This document shows positions 23,328 through 31,998 of a DNA stretch of 64,000 nt, one piece after another. Source of the DNA: Lentisphaerota bacterium (GTDB taxonomy: Bacteria; Verrucomicrobiota; Lentisphaeria; Victivallales; Victivallaceae). Location: the NCBI GenBank assembly GCA_015061695.1, contig SUWA01000002.1:1-64000 (forward strand). The letters run 5' to 3'. The notes under the pieces are model-generated. The model did no database searches. It was not told the origin of the DNA and was given only the letters and a program-made list of their open reading frames with translations. How positions within the stretch are numbered: position 1 is the first letter of the stretch; each line of letters opens with the position of its first letter. Made by a program: the position numbers and the translations under genes.

Positions 23328-24584
23328 TTAAGATTGGAAACAGAGCTTTTTACTTTTCAATGATCCGGCCAGATAGCCACTGCTCAATGCCCATTGAATA
23401 TTGTAACCGCCGCACGGACCATCCACGTCTATAAATTCGCCGGCAAAATATAAATTGCTTATCCGTTTACTCTGCATTGTATTGGCGTTGATTTCGGTCC
23501 GTGCGACTCCGCCGGTGGATGCCATGGATTTATCCCACGATTCCGTGGCGTAAACTGTTATCGGGCAGGCGGTAAGATTGGTTATCAGCGCACCGGTCAT
23601 GCTTTTATTCAACTGTGCGGCTATACATTCCCCTGCTCCTGAAAGCGTAGTCAGCGCTTTAGCTAACGCGGTTGGCATTTTACTGCTCAACAAATTGTAA
23701 ATCAAGCGTTTACCATTGATTTGCCGCTGTTGATTCCAAAAATCCAGCCAATCCTGTTGGCTAATATCCGGCAGAAAATTGATTTTCAGCTGAACATCTT
23801 TGCATTTTCCGGCCAGCAGTTTGGCTGCCCGCCCAGCCATATCCAGCGCGGCGGGACCGGATATCCCCTCCCCGGTAAACAACAGCGTACCGGCAGATGA
23901 ATTCTTTTTATCCAGTTCAACTGCAACGTCTTCCAATACAATACCGCTTAAATCTTCCAGCCAATTGTCGCGGCATTTCAGCCCGCACAATGCCGGAGTC
24001 CGGGAAACTACTGCGATCTCGCATTTTTGAATATGTTTATCCAGAGAGCCACGGGCGCCCAAACGCGGAAACCCCGGCCCGCCGCCGGCTGCGATCAAAT
24101 AATCACAAGGATAAATATTGTTATTGACCGTACGGACTGCCGTTATCAGGCCGGATTGGATCTCTATAGCGCTGACTTCTTCTCCGCAAATCACTTGAAC
24201 ATTATAATCGTTAAATATTTTCAAAAAAACATTTAATATATCTGACGCTTTTTCGCTGGCCGGAAAGCAGTAGAAATCATCGACCAATTTATGCCCTACC
24301 CCATGTTTACGGAAAAATTTTCTGGTCATTTCCGGCGTAAAATTCAACAGGGCCGGCCGGACAAAGCGACGCTGTTCCGGCGCAAAACGGTCGGCCATAG
24401 CTTCGGCTGACAGCATATTGGTAAAATTACATTTCCCTGCCCCGGAAGCCAGCAGTTTGCGCCCCGGCGCCGGCAACGCTTCCAGCAGGGTAACTGCCGC
24501 CCCCTGCCCCGCAGCTACGGCCGCGGCCATCAATCCGGCCGGGCCGGAGCCGATCACAACGACTTGAGTACCCCAATCCAGCAT
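23328..24584 (-). CDS. HI0933/BaiN-like NAD(P)/FAD-dependent oxidoreductase
   Basis: 418 residues of the HI0933 (YhiN/BaiN) flavoprotein family. FAD-binding VVVIGSGPAGLMAAAVAAG at the N-terminus, the family-specific GRKLLASGAGKCNFTN (40-55), FTGEGISGPAALDMAG mid-protein and the closing motif NLYFAGEFIDVDGPCGGYN. Family members reduce steroid or other enone intermediates in some gut bacteria, but most have unknown substrates. It begins two bases after the stop of the response-regulator gene and is the last gene of the parE-to-BaiN run, so its expression is likely coupled to it. Confidence 0.92.
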   Translation of the reverse strand: MLDWGTQVVVIGSGPAGLMAAAVAAGQGAAVTLLEALPAPGRKLLASGAGKCNFTNMLSAEAMADRFAPEQRRFVRPALLNFTPEMTRKFFRKHGVGHKLVDDFYCFPASEKASDILNVFLKIFNDYNVQVICGEEVSAIEIQSGLITAVRTVNNNIYPCDYLIAAGGGPGFPRLGARGSLDKHIQKCEIAVVSRTPALCGLKCRDNWLEDLSGIVLEDVAVELDKKNSSAGTLLFTGEGISGPAALDMAGRAAKLLAGKCKDVQLKINFLPDISQQDWLDFWNQQRQINGKRLIYNLLSSKMPTALAKALTTLSGAGECIAAQLNKSMTGALITNLTACPITVYATESWDKSMASTGGVARTEINANTMQSKRISNLYFAGEFIDVDGPCGGYNIQWALSSGYLAGSLKSKKLCFQS

Positions 24585-24586
24585 TT

Positions 24587-25984
24587 TCAGTTATTTTCTT
24601 TTATCGGATCACCGTTGACGGCGTATTCTTTCAGCCGGCGCAGCAAAGTCCGCCGGCTGATGCCGAGTATTTCGGCCGCTTGAGTGCGGTTGCCTTTGGT
24701 CGTATGCAGCGCCTGCTCGATAAGTTTGCGCTCGTTATTACCCAAATCCAGTTTGATTGCTTCCGGCTCTGTTGTCCGGGGCGATTCTGCAATCGCCTTG
24801 GGCATAAGAGTGGTATTGTTCCGCACCTGCTCCGGAATATCTTCCACATCAATCGTATCGGTTCTGGCCAACACCACCATGCGTTCGACCAGATTGCGAA
24901 GTTCGCGGATATTGCCGGGGAAGCTGTATCGCTCGAGTACACTCATCGCCTGCGGAGTGATCTTCAACGGTTCAAGATTGTTATCGCGGCACACCGAATC
25001 AATGAAGTGCTTGACCAGCAACGGTATATCTTCCTTGCGCTCCCGCAAGCCCGGCAGTTTTATACTGACCACGTTCAAGCGGTAATAAAGGTCTTCGCGG
25101 AATTCGCCCCTGGCGATCATGCTTTCCAGGTCCCGGTTGGTGGCCGCTACGATCCTTGCATCGCTGGTGATGCTTTCGCTGCCGCCGACCCGTTCAAAGG
25201 TTCGGTTTTCCAAAACCCGCAGCAATTTGACTTGCGTGGCCAGATCGATTTCGCCGATTTCATCCAGAAACAGCGTCCCGCCGGCCGCCAGCTCAAAACG
25301 CCCCTTGCGTTCTTCGGTCGCGCCGGTAAAAGCGCCTTTTTCGTGCCCGAAAAGCTCGCTCTCCAGCAAAGTTGCCGGCAACGCGGCACAATGCACCGGC
25401 ACAAATTTGCCGGTACGATTGCTCCAATCGTGCAGAGCCTTGGCCATAACTTCTTTACCGGTACCGCTTTCGCCGGTCAGCAGAACCGTTGTCCGGCTGG
25501 GGGCGACTTGTTTTATCAGTTCCAGGATCGAACGCATCTGTGCGGACTGTGCCACGACCGGAGCGTTATTTTGATCTTGCGAAAGTTTCTGGCGCAGTTC
25601 ACGATTTTCGCACTGCAGTTGCCGGGTCGCCAGCGCACGGTCGATTATCAAAGTCAGTTGCTCAAGATTGACCGGTTTCATCACAAAGTCAAAAGCACCG
25701 CGTTTGACGGCATTCACCGCGCTTTCCACCGTGCCGTAAGCCGAAAGAATGATGCAAAGCGGCTGCGGATTTTTTTGTAATGCCGCATCCAGAACGCCCA
25801 TACCATCTCTGCCCGGCATCCGCAAATCGGTCAAGACCAGATCATAGTCATTTTTTTGAATAAAATCTATTGCGGCAGCTCCGTTATCAGCCGCAGTCAC
25901 TTCAAAACGACGCTTCAGAAAGCGCTGCATGGCATCAAGTGTACCGCGTTCATCATCTACCAGCAATATGCGATGTTTACCCAT
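24587..25984 (-). CDS. NtrC-family sigma54-dependent response regulator
   Basis: 465 residues. Receiver domain (residues 1-115) with DDE near the start, phosphorylation Asp in LVLTDLRMPGRDG, and conserved K in MKPVNLEQL. Central AAA+ domain has GESGTGKEVMAK (Walker A), the sigma54-contacting GAFTGA loop and LDEIGEIDLATQ (Walker B). The C-terminus has a Fis-type helix-turn-helix (GNRTQAAEILGISRRTLLRRL). It activates sigma54 promoters when phosphorylated. The frame starts at 25993 with an ATGA overlap to the previous gene, but GAGGA sits at the right distance for the ATG at 25984. The histidine kinase two genes upstream is its likely partner. Confidence 0.95.
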   Translation of the reverse strand: MGKHRILLVDDERGTLDAMQRFLKRRFEVTAADNGAAAIDFIQKNDYDLVLTDLRMPGRDGMGVLDAALQKNPQPLCIILSAYGTVESAVNAVKRGAFDFVMKPVNLEQLTLIIDRALATRQLQCENRELRQKLSQDQNNAPVVAQSAQMRSILELIKQVAPSRTTVLLTGESGTGKEVMAKALHDWSNRTGKFVPVHCAALPATLLESELFGHEKGAFTGATEERKGRFELAAGGTLFLDEIGEIDLATQVKLLRVLENRTFERVGGSESITSDARIVAATNRDLESMIARGEFREDLYYRLNVVSIKLPGLRERKEDIPLLVKHFIDSVCRDNNLEPLKITPQAMSVLERYSFPGNIRELRNLVERMVVLARTDTIDVEDIPEQVRNNTTLMPKAIAESPRTTEPEAIKLDLGNNERKLIEQALHTTKGNRTQAAEILGISRRTLLRRLKEYAVNGDPIKENN

Positions 25985-25989
25985 AACAC

Positions 25990-26907
25990 TCATTCCTCAA
26001 AGTAGTACTGCAAAACTGTTTTTATATCATCCGGCGAGGCATCAGCTATTTCCAGCACGATATGCTTCAGTTTATTTTGCCGGCAGCAGCGGATGATTTG
26101 CGCTACATCCATAGTTGTGGGGTGATTCAGCGGCAAGTGGCCATCTCCCCACAGATGGTGCGGCATATCAAATGTATAACGTGAACTGTGCAAGTGGATC
26201 ATTCCGGCGCGCCCGGATTCCAACACGGTGTGCATTTCCCGGTAAAAATCCAGATCCAGCATCTTGCATGTTGCCCACATGTGGCCGGTATCGAAACAAA
26301 CTTCATGCTCCAACGCAACCAGATCTTCGCCGCGCAGCACCCCGGCAACAAAAGCCGGAAAGTCATTTTCCACGCACCAGCAAAACTGCGGATATTTTTG
26401 ACGCAGTTTCTTCAAATTTTCCTTCAAGCGTTCACGCCGCATCAAATATTCTTCGCAACCGGTATAATTACTGCTGAACACACAACCGTTGCCGCGCTGC
26501 AGTTCCGGCCGTTCCACCTGACGCATACACTCCTGATAAGTCATGCCGTGACCAAAAGCATAAACCACCTGATCGGTCATCAATGCAGCGTGAAAAACCG
26601 CCCGCTTAACGTTGTATTGCCGCATAAGAGCAACCTGCTCATCAATCATCTGCCACGATACAGACGCATCTTCGGCGGCCAGATTCATCATATATTTCCC
26701 CAGCACCGGCGCGTGAAAACTCAATGGAAAACCGCTCTTTGCCGCCAAGTCCAACTCTTCGGCCGAAGCCGAATTATGCACTTGCACGCCGATAGTACAA
26801 TTATACGGTCCGGCCAGCTCCACGGCTTGCCGCATCCAATCTGCCGCACCGGGTTTAGAGAGAGCCGCCGAAGTTACATCTATGATCAAATCAGCTTGTT
26901 CAGACAT
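25990..26907 (-). CDS. Xylose isomerase-like TIM barrel protein (sugar phosphate isomerase/epimerase family)
   Basis: 305 residues of the AP endonuclease 2/xylose isomerase-like TIM-barrel superfamily. Metal ligands are suggested by CVENDFP (Glu), CFDTGHMWAT (Asp, His), MIHLHSS (His) and VLEIADA (Glu), the usual order for this fold. Such proteins isomerise or epimerise sugars and related carbonyl compounds; the substrate here is unknown. No signal peptide. It is placed between a histidine kinase gene (3-bp gap) and its response-regulator gene (5-bp or overlapping start), an unusual position that suggests a metabolic partner or target of the signalling pair. Confidence 0.8.
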   Translation of the reverse strand: MSEQADLIIDVTSAALSKPGAADWMRQAVELAGPYNCTIGVQVHNSASAEELDLAAKSGFPLSFHAPVLGKYMMNLAAEDASVSWQMIDEQVALMRQYNVKRAVFHAALMTDQVVYAFGHGMTYQECMRQVERPELQRGNGCVFSSNYTGCEEYLMRRERLKENLKKLRQKYPQFCWCVENDFPAFVAGVLRGEDLVALEHEVCFDTGHMWATCKMLDLDFYREMHTVLESGRAGMIHLHSSRYTFDMPHHLWGDGHLPLNHPTTMDVAQIIRCCRQNKLKHIVLEIADASPDDIKTVLQYYFEE

Positions 26908-26910
26908 ATT

Positions 26911-28083
26911 TCACTCCTGCTTTTCACTCTTATCCGGCAACATCCGGTGCCGCCGGCCCTGCCGCGGAAAACTTATAGCAATTGTCATACCTTCATCCGG
27001 AGCGCTGTTCAAGATCAATTCAGCCCCATGCGCCCGGACTACCCGCTCGATGATCATCATGCCCAAGCCGTTACCGCCTTTTTTGAAACTGGCAAACGGT
27101 TCAAACATCATACTCAATTCACGCACATTGACCCCTTTACCGCTATCGGCAAACTCCAATACCACATTATTTTCGTCCAGCGAACCGGCGATCAGCAGCT
27201 CGCCGCCGGAATTCATTGCCTGGGCCGCATTTTTGATTATATTGTAAAAGGCTTGCTTGAGCTGTTCGGCGTCGCCGGAAATCATCGGCCACGATTCCGG
27301 AAAATCGCAACGCACCGTCAACGAACGCAGTTCAAGTTCGTGCCGCATAAATTTGAGCGTATCCAGCAAAAGTTCCCGCAAATCCACCATCTGAAATGTC
27401 ATTCCAGATGGCCGCACTGCAGTCAGGAATTGCCGGATCAAATTATCCAGCCGCTGAACTTCGCCACGGCAGCTTACCACCGTTTCCAACGCTTCCTCCC
27501 GGTCAAATCCGCCCCCGTCTTTGAGGTCATGTTCCAACAACTGCAAGTTCAAATAAAGACTGTTCAACGGATTGCCGATTTCGTGTGCCACGCTCCCTGC
27601 CAGCATTGCCACCACTCCGGCGGTACGGCTTTCCAACTCTTCATCGGTCTGCTTGCGCCGTTCAGTTACATCGTGCAGAATGATCGTGGCAAAGCGTTCT
27701 TTTTCCTTTTCCTGCGGCACAATATACACTTGCAGCCAGCGATGCACCGGATAGTCGATTTCGATCTCCTGCCGCGCCATCCGCGTCCACGATTCAGTTT
27801 TGCCGCCCAGTAATTTACCCCAATCCAGCTGCGGCAACAGCTTGGAGATCTTCAGCTTGCGCAAATCATCCGGCAAACCGAGCAGTGTTTTGGCCGCACT
27901 GTTGAAATATTTGATCGAAAAATGGCGGTCGATTACCAGTATACCCTCGTGAATGGCGTTGAAAACGGATTCAAAAAAGCCCCGTTCCCGAAACAAATGC
28001 ACAATATACGCTTGCAAACTGTTGGAGTCGATCGCATCCAGCCGTTCGATAAACCGATCCTGAAAACTGGCTTTTTCCTGCAT
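26911..28083 (-). CDS. PAS-domain sensor histidine kinase (NtrB-like)
   Basis: 390 residues, no membrane span, so a cytoplasmic sensor. A PAS domain occupies about residues 34-140 (VFNAIHEGILVIDRHFSIKY, with a loop ending FATIILHDVTERR). The kinase core shows the phosphorylated His in VAHEIGNPLNSLYLNL, the N box NIIKNAAQAM, and the ATP lid DSGKGV and GGNGLGMMIIERV. The PAS ligand is unknown. It lies 15 bp after an M20 peptidase gene, and the paired NtrC-type regulator is two genes downstream. Confidence 0.93.
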   Translation of the reverse strand: MQEKASFQDRFIERLDAIDSNSLQAYIVHLFRERGFFESVFNAIHEGILVIDRHFSIKYFNSAAKTLLGLPDDLRKLKISKLLPQLDWGKLLGGKTESWTRMARQEIEIDYPVHRWLQVYIVPQEKEKERFATIILHDVTERRKQTDEELESRTAGVVAMLAGSVAHEIGNPLNSLYLNLQLLEHDLKDGGGFDREEALETVVSCRGEVQRLDNLIRQFLTAVRPSGMTFQMVDLRELLLDTLKFMRHELELRSLTVRCDFPESWPMISGDAEQLKQAFYNIIKNAAQAMNSGGELLIAGSLDENNVVLEFADSGKGVNVRELSMMFEPFASFKKGGNGLGMMIIERVVRAHGAELILNSAPDEGMTIAISFPRQGRRHRMLPDKSEKQE

Positions 28084-28098
28084 AAACTCCTCCTTGTA

Positions 28099-29274
28099 TT
28101 AACTGGATCGCGCCACCTGACTGCGCAACGACTCATCCTGCAGATAGTTCAATGCCAGTTTGGCCATTACAGTTGCTGCACCCACCATTCCCGGCCGGGC
28201 TTCCGGTGCGGCTGCAGCTTGGCGGAAGGCTTCAGAATGCAGTGCCAGCGGTTTTCCACCGGTTACATCAAAGTAAATATTCACGCCGGGCAGAGCATCA
28301 CAAACATTGGCAAAATCCGTAGAAAACGGCTGCGGAATAGAATCCGGATAATCAATACCGCACGCGGTCATGATTTTTTCGGCTTCTGCGGCCAGTATTG
28401 CATTGGGTTTACCCGCCGAATACGCTGCGGATCCATACTCCAGCTTGTACTCGCATCCGGCAATCAACGCGGCTCCGCGGGCAATATCATCGAAACGGGC
28501 TTCCATAATTTTCTGATAATCGTTATTATCGCTGCGCACATAAAAAATGCCACTTGTGTGATCCGGAATAACATTGGCAACAGTTCCGCCATCGGTAATG
28601 ATCCCGTGTACCCGGGCAGACGAGGGTAACTGCTGCCGCCATGCGTTGATTCCGTTCATAAAAATCGTCATAGCATCCAATGCATTGATCCCCTGCTCCG
28701 GGGCCGTTGAAGCATGGGCACTGCGGCCGAAAAATTCCACATTATAATGACTTACCGCCAAGATATTGCGCGTTACACCGTTGCAGAAAAACGGATGGCT
28801 CAACAGCGCGATTTCCATGTTTTCAAAAGCGCCATCCTCCAGCATAAAGATCTTGCCGCCCAACAGCTCTTCGCCGGGACACCCGAACACATTTATTGAG
28901 CCATTGATCTGATATTTTTGCATTAATTTTTTCAAAATCAACGCCGACAGCAATCCGGCTCCCATGATCAGCTGGTGCCCGCAGGCATGGCCCAACGGCG
29001 GAGGCAGCGCATCAAATTCTGTAAGCACTGCGATCTGACAACCGGGTTCATTGCCAACAGTAAAGACCGCTTTATACGCAGTCGCCAGCCGGCCGATACC
29101 TTGTTGAACAGCAAAGCCGTTTTCCTGTAAAAAGCGGCTCTGCAGACGGGCAGCATTATGTTCCTGAAAGCCGATTTCCGGCTCCTGCCCCACCTGTTCA
29201 ATCACAGGGAGTAATGTCGGCAACAGTTCCGCAGCTGCAGAACGTATTTCTTCCGGATCGATCATATTATTCAT
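28099..29274 (-). CDS. M20-family amidohydrolase (AbgB-like)
   Basis: 391 residues. M20 zinc amidohydrolases cut N-acyl or peptide bonds of small molecules; this one resembles the AbgB (aminobenzoyl-glutamate) and carboxypeptidase subgroup. Metal-binding points: LPPPLGHACGHQL (His, His), GCPGEELLGGK (the catalytic Glu pair), and a His in LLSHPFF, with the dimerisation domain from about residue 170 (FFGRSAHASTAPEQG). The frame has Met at 29274 and another four codons on; the ribosome site is weak because it lies within the parC end. Six bases separate it from parC. Confidence 0.88.
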   Translation of the reverse strand: MNNMIDPEEIRSAAAELLPTLLPVIEQVGQEPEIGFQEHNAARLQSRFLQENGFAVQQGIGRLATAYKAVFTVGNEPGCQIAVLTEFDALPPPLGHACGHQLIMGAGLLSALILKKLMQKYQINGSINVFGCPGEELLGGKIFMLEDGAFENMEIALLSHPFFCNGVTRNILAVSHYNVEFFGRSAHASTAPEQGINALDAMTIFMNGINAWRQQLPSSARVHGIITDGGTVANVIPDHTSGIFYVRSDNNDYQKIMEARFDDIARGAALIAGCEYKLEYGSAAYSAGKPNAILAAEAEKIMTACGIDYPDSIPQPFSTDFANVCDALPGVNIYFDVTGGKPLALHSEAFRQAAAAPEARPGMVGAATVMAKLALNYLQDESLRSQVARSS

Positions 29275-29280
29275 AACTTT

Positions 29281-31998
29281 TTAAAAACCTAACTCCGGTT
29301 GAACAATTCCCAAATCATCATCCGGGCGGGAATTTTTTTCGCTTGTATTTTTTACCGGACGCGCGTTGGAAGGTTTGCGCTGAACCTTTTTTTCCGGCGG
29401 CAAATTACCATCCAGCACTAAATCATTCACCGGAGAATCTTCCGCCACTTCCTCAACTGCAATATCTTTATCCTCATCGGGCATTGAATTGTCTTCTGTT
29501 GCCGGAGTATTATCATTGTCATCGTTCGGAATGTCAGCTTCAGCTTCCGGCTGGTTGTTTTCCGGGGCAACGACTTCCGCTGCAGCCTCAACGACTTCTT
29601 CAAGCGCGGGGGCCAACTCATCCGGCACTGCGTCTGCCGGTTGAGTTTGCGCCGGAATATCTTCAACGTTTTCTGCCGCAGCAGTTGATTCAGATGCAAT
29701 TTCCGGTTCAATTGCCGCATCTGAACGGAGATTTTCAGTTTTTGTTTCCGCAACCGCCTCGATTGGCATATCGGGGGGCAAAGCGGCAACAGCAGCAGTT
29801 TTTCCGGTATTTTCTGCCGTAACAGCGGCAGTTTCAATCACTTCATCACCGTTGACCGCTTCTTCAACAGTCCCGCTGTCGTTGGCTGATGCCAGAAATT
29901 CAGCCAGTTCAACTTCTTCCAAATAACGCTGATGCGTGATCTTGAGTATGTTGCTGCCGATCAAAAATCCGCGGGCTTTAGGCGTGCGCACAGGCAAGGT
30001 CATCAAGTTGAGATCTTCGACCTTGTTGCCGCCGCGTTTGGCTTCGATTTCGATCGTGTAAACAGCATCTGCCCGGGGGGTAAACAGCTCCAGACGCGTC
30101 CCGGCCGGACAGAGTTGATAATCTTTGTCTTTGATAAACTTGTCGATCGTGGAACGCTTGCCGTAAAACTTACCGGTTTTCTTTTCCGAATAGATCACGC
30201 CGAATTCCTGTTTGGCATCGTATTTGCGGAAATCATACAATTTGCCGATAAACATTTTATCCGGAATGTCAATGATCTTGTAATTGCCGCTGCGCTCCAC
30301 GCACAAAAGTTTATCAAACTCATTGCACATGATCACATCATCGCTCTTGATCCCGGTACCGATATGACCGTTTTTGCGATCCCAGAACACCTTGATGTTG
30401 TTGAGCGCGGCCCGGTTACGGTCGATCTTATCGATTTTTTCGATTTCAGTCCTGCGCGGAAAATTCTTGCCGTAGCGTTCTTTGATCGACTCCAGATAGC
30501 CGATCGTGTATTCCACCAGATGTTTCAGGTGATGCTTTATTTCTTTGAGCCGGTCTTCGATGGCCCGGATCTCCTGCTGGTTCTTTTCTATATCGAACCG
30601 CGCGATCCGGCGCACCGGCAAGGCCAGAAGTTTATCCACATCGTCATTGGTAACATCGCGCAAAAGCTGGTCGCGGAACGGAGCCAACCCATCCAGCACT
30701 TCCTTGTATTCTTCTTCCTGCGAACGGCACTCTTCAATCCGTTTATAAATACGGTTTTCAAAAAACAACTGCGCCAGTGTTTTGGCGTGTTTGGCTTCCA
30801 GCAAACGGCCCAGCTCGATTTCAAACTCCTGCTTAAGATAATCCAGGAGTTTGGCAACATTGCGCTTCAGCACATCGCTGACACTCATCTGCACCGGACG
30901 GCGGTCGCAGATGACCGTCATTTTAGGCGAAATGCTCACCGAACAATCCGTGTACATAAAAAGTCCCTGCCGGGTCTTTTCCGGATCATATCCGCGCGTG
31001 GGGGTAATGCGTATTTCCACCCGGTCAGTAGTAAAATCGTTGATCGCGGCAATACGGATCTTGTTTTTTTCGGCCGCGCGCTCGATGGAACTCATCAGCG
31101 ATGCCGTGTTGGTGGTGGCCGGGATTTCGCGTATCACCAGCTCCCTGCCCTCAATGTCGATCCGGGCACGGAGCGTGATCTTACCGTTACCGTCCAGGTA
31201 CTCGCGCACATCCATCACCCCGCCTTGTTGAAAGTCGGGGTAAAGTTCAAATTCTTCGCCGCGCAAGTGCGCTATTTCCGCATCAATAAGTTCGTTAAAG
31301 TTGTGCGGCAGAACCAATGTACTCATCCCGACGGCAATACCATCTGACCCCAGCATCAGCAAACTCGGCACCTTGGCCGGCAGCTGGGTGGGTTCTTTTT
31401 TGCGCCCGTCATAGTTGGGTACAAAATTGGTGATGTCGTTATTGAACATGGTTTCGTGTGCCAATTTACTCAACGCACACTCGGTATAACGCGCAGCAGC
31501 AGCCGGAGAACCGGTCAGAATATTCCCGAAGTTCCCTTCTTTGTGGATAAAGTAAGGTGTATTCACATTACGCAACCGCTCCACACCGTCGCTGTCAAGC
31601 TCCATGCGCTCAATACAACCGCCTTTGTTGGCCAGCACTACGATCGCATCGCCGATCGAAGCATCACCGTGCGGGTGATAGTGCATGGTATTACCGACCA
31701 CATTAGCCGTTTTGGTCGGCCGGCCATTGTCGTAATTCTGATACAGCGTCCACAAGATACGCCGCTGCACCGGTTTAAGGCCGTCATCCACATCAGGTAT
31801 GGCGCGCGAACCGATAACATAACTGGCGTAGTCCAGAAAGTTGCGGTCCATCATTTGCCGGAAAAACTCATTATTGCCGCGCTTGCGCACTACGCTTACA
31901 GCCTCCTCGCGGTCAAATTCATCAGCTTGCGGAGTGTTTTCAGCCGGAGGCTGCAACTGTTCATTGCCGGGCTGCGGATCGACTTTTTCGTCACTCAT
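29281..31998 (-). CDS. parC: Topoisomerase IV/gyrase subunit A with long acidic tail
   Basis: 905 residues. The catalytic Tyr is Y171 in AAAARYTECAL, and the winged-helix HYHPHGDASIGDAIV and GLKPVQRRILWTLY are standard. The C-terminal beta-pinwheel lacks the GyrA-box (QRRGGKG), pointing to ParC. Residues 1-40 are a polar extension and the last about 170 residues are rich in Glu, Asp, Ala and Pro, with no repeats of the pinwheel kind, probably disordered. With ParE (the preceding gene, 8-bp overlap) it decatenates daughter chromosomes. A gyrase role cannot be excluded without the second subunit pair, not seen here. Confidence 0.9.
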   Translation of the reverse strand: MSDEKVDPQPGNEQLQPPAENTPQADEFDREEAVSVVRKRGNNEFFRQMMDRNFLDYASYVIGSRAIPDVDDGLKPVQRRILWTLYQNYDNGRPTKTANVVGNTMHYHPHGDASIGDAIVVLANKGGCIERMELDSDGVERLRNVNTPYFIHKEGNFGNILTGSPAAAARYTECALSKLAHETMFNNDITNFVPNYDGRKKEPTQLPAKVPSLLMLGSDGIAVGMSTLVLPHNFNELIDAEIAHLRGEEFELYPDFQQGGVMDVREYLDGNGKITLRARIDIEGRELVIREIPATTNTASLMSSIERAAEKNKIRIAAINDFTTDRVEIRITPTRGYDPEKTRQGLFMYTDCSVSISPKMTVICDRRPVQMSVSDVLKRNVAKLLDYLKQEFEIELGRLLEAKHAKTLAQLFFENRIYKRIEECRSQEEEYKEVLDGLAPFRDQLLRDVTNDDVDKLLALPVRRIARFDIEKNQQEIRAIEDRLKEIKHHLKHLVEYTIGYLESIKERYGKNFPRRTEIEKIDKIDRNRAALNNIKVFWDRKNGHIGTGIKSDDVIMCNEFDKLLCVERSGNYKIIDIPDKMFIGKLYDFRKYDAKQEFGVIYSEKKTGKFYGKRSTIDKFIKDKDYQLCPAGTRLELFTPRADAVYTIEIEAKRGGNKVEDLNLMTLPVRTPKARGFLIGSNILKITHQRYLEEVELAEFLASANDSGTVEEAVNGDEVIETAAVTAENTGKTAAVAALPPDMPIEAVAETKTENLRSDAAIEPEIASESTAAAENVEDIPAQTQPADAVPDELAPALEEVVEAAAEVVAPENNQPEAEADIPNDDNDNTPATEDNSMPDEDKDIAVEEVAEDSPVNDLVLDGNLPPEKKVQRKPSNARPVKNTSEKNSRPDDDLGIVQPELGF

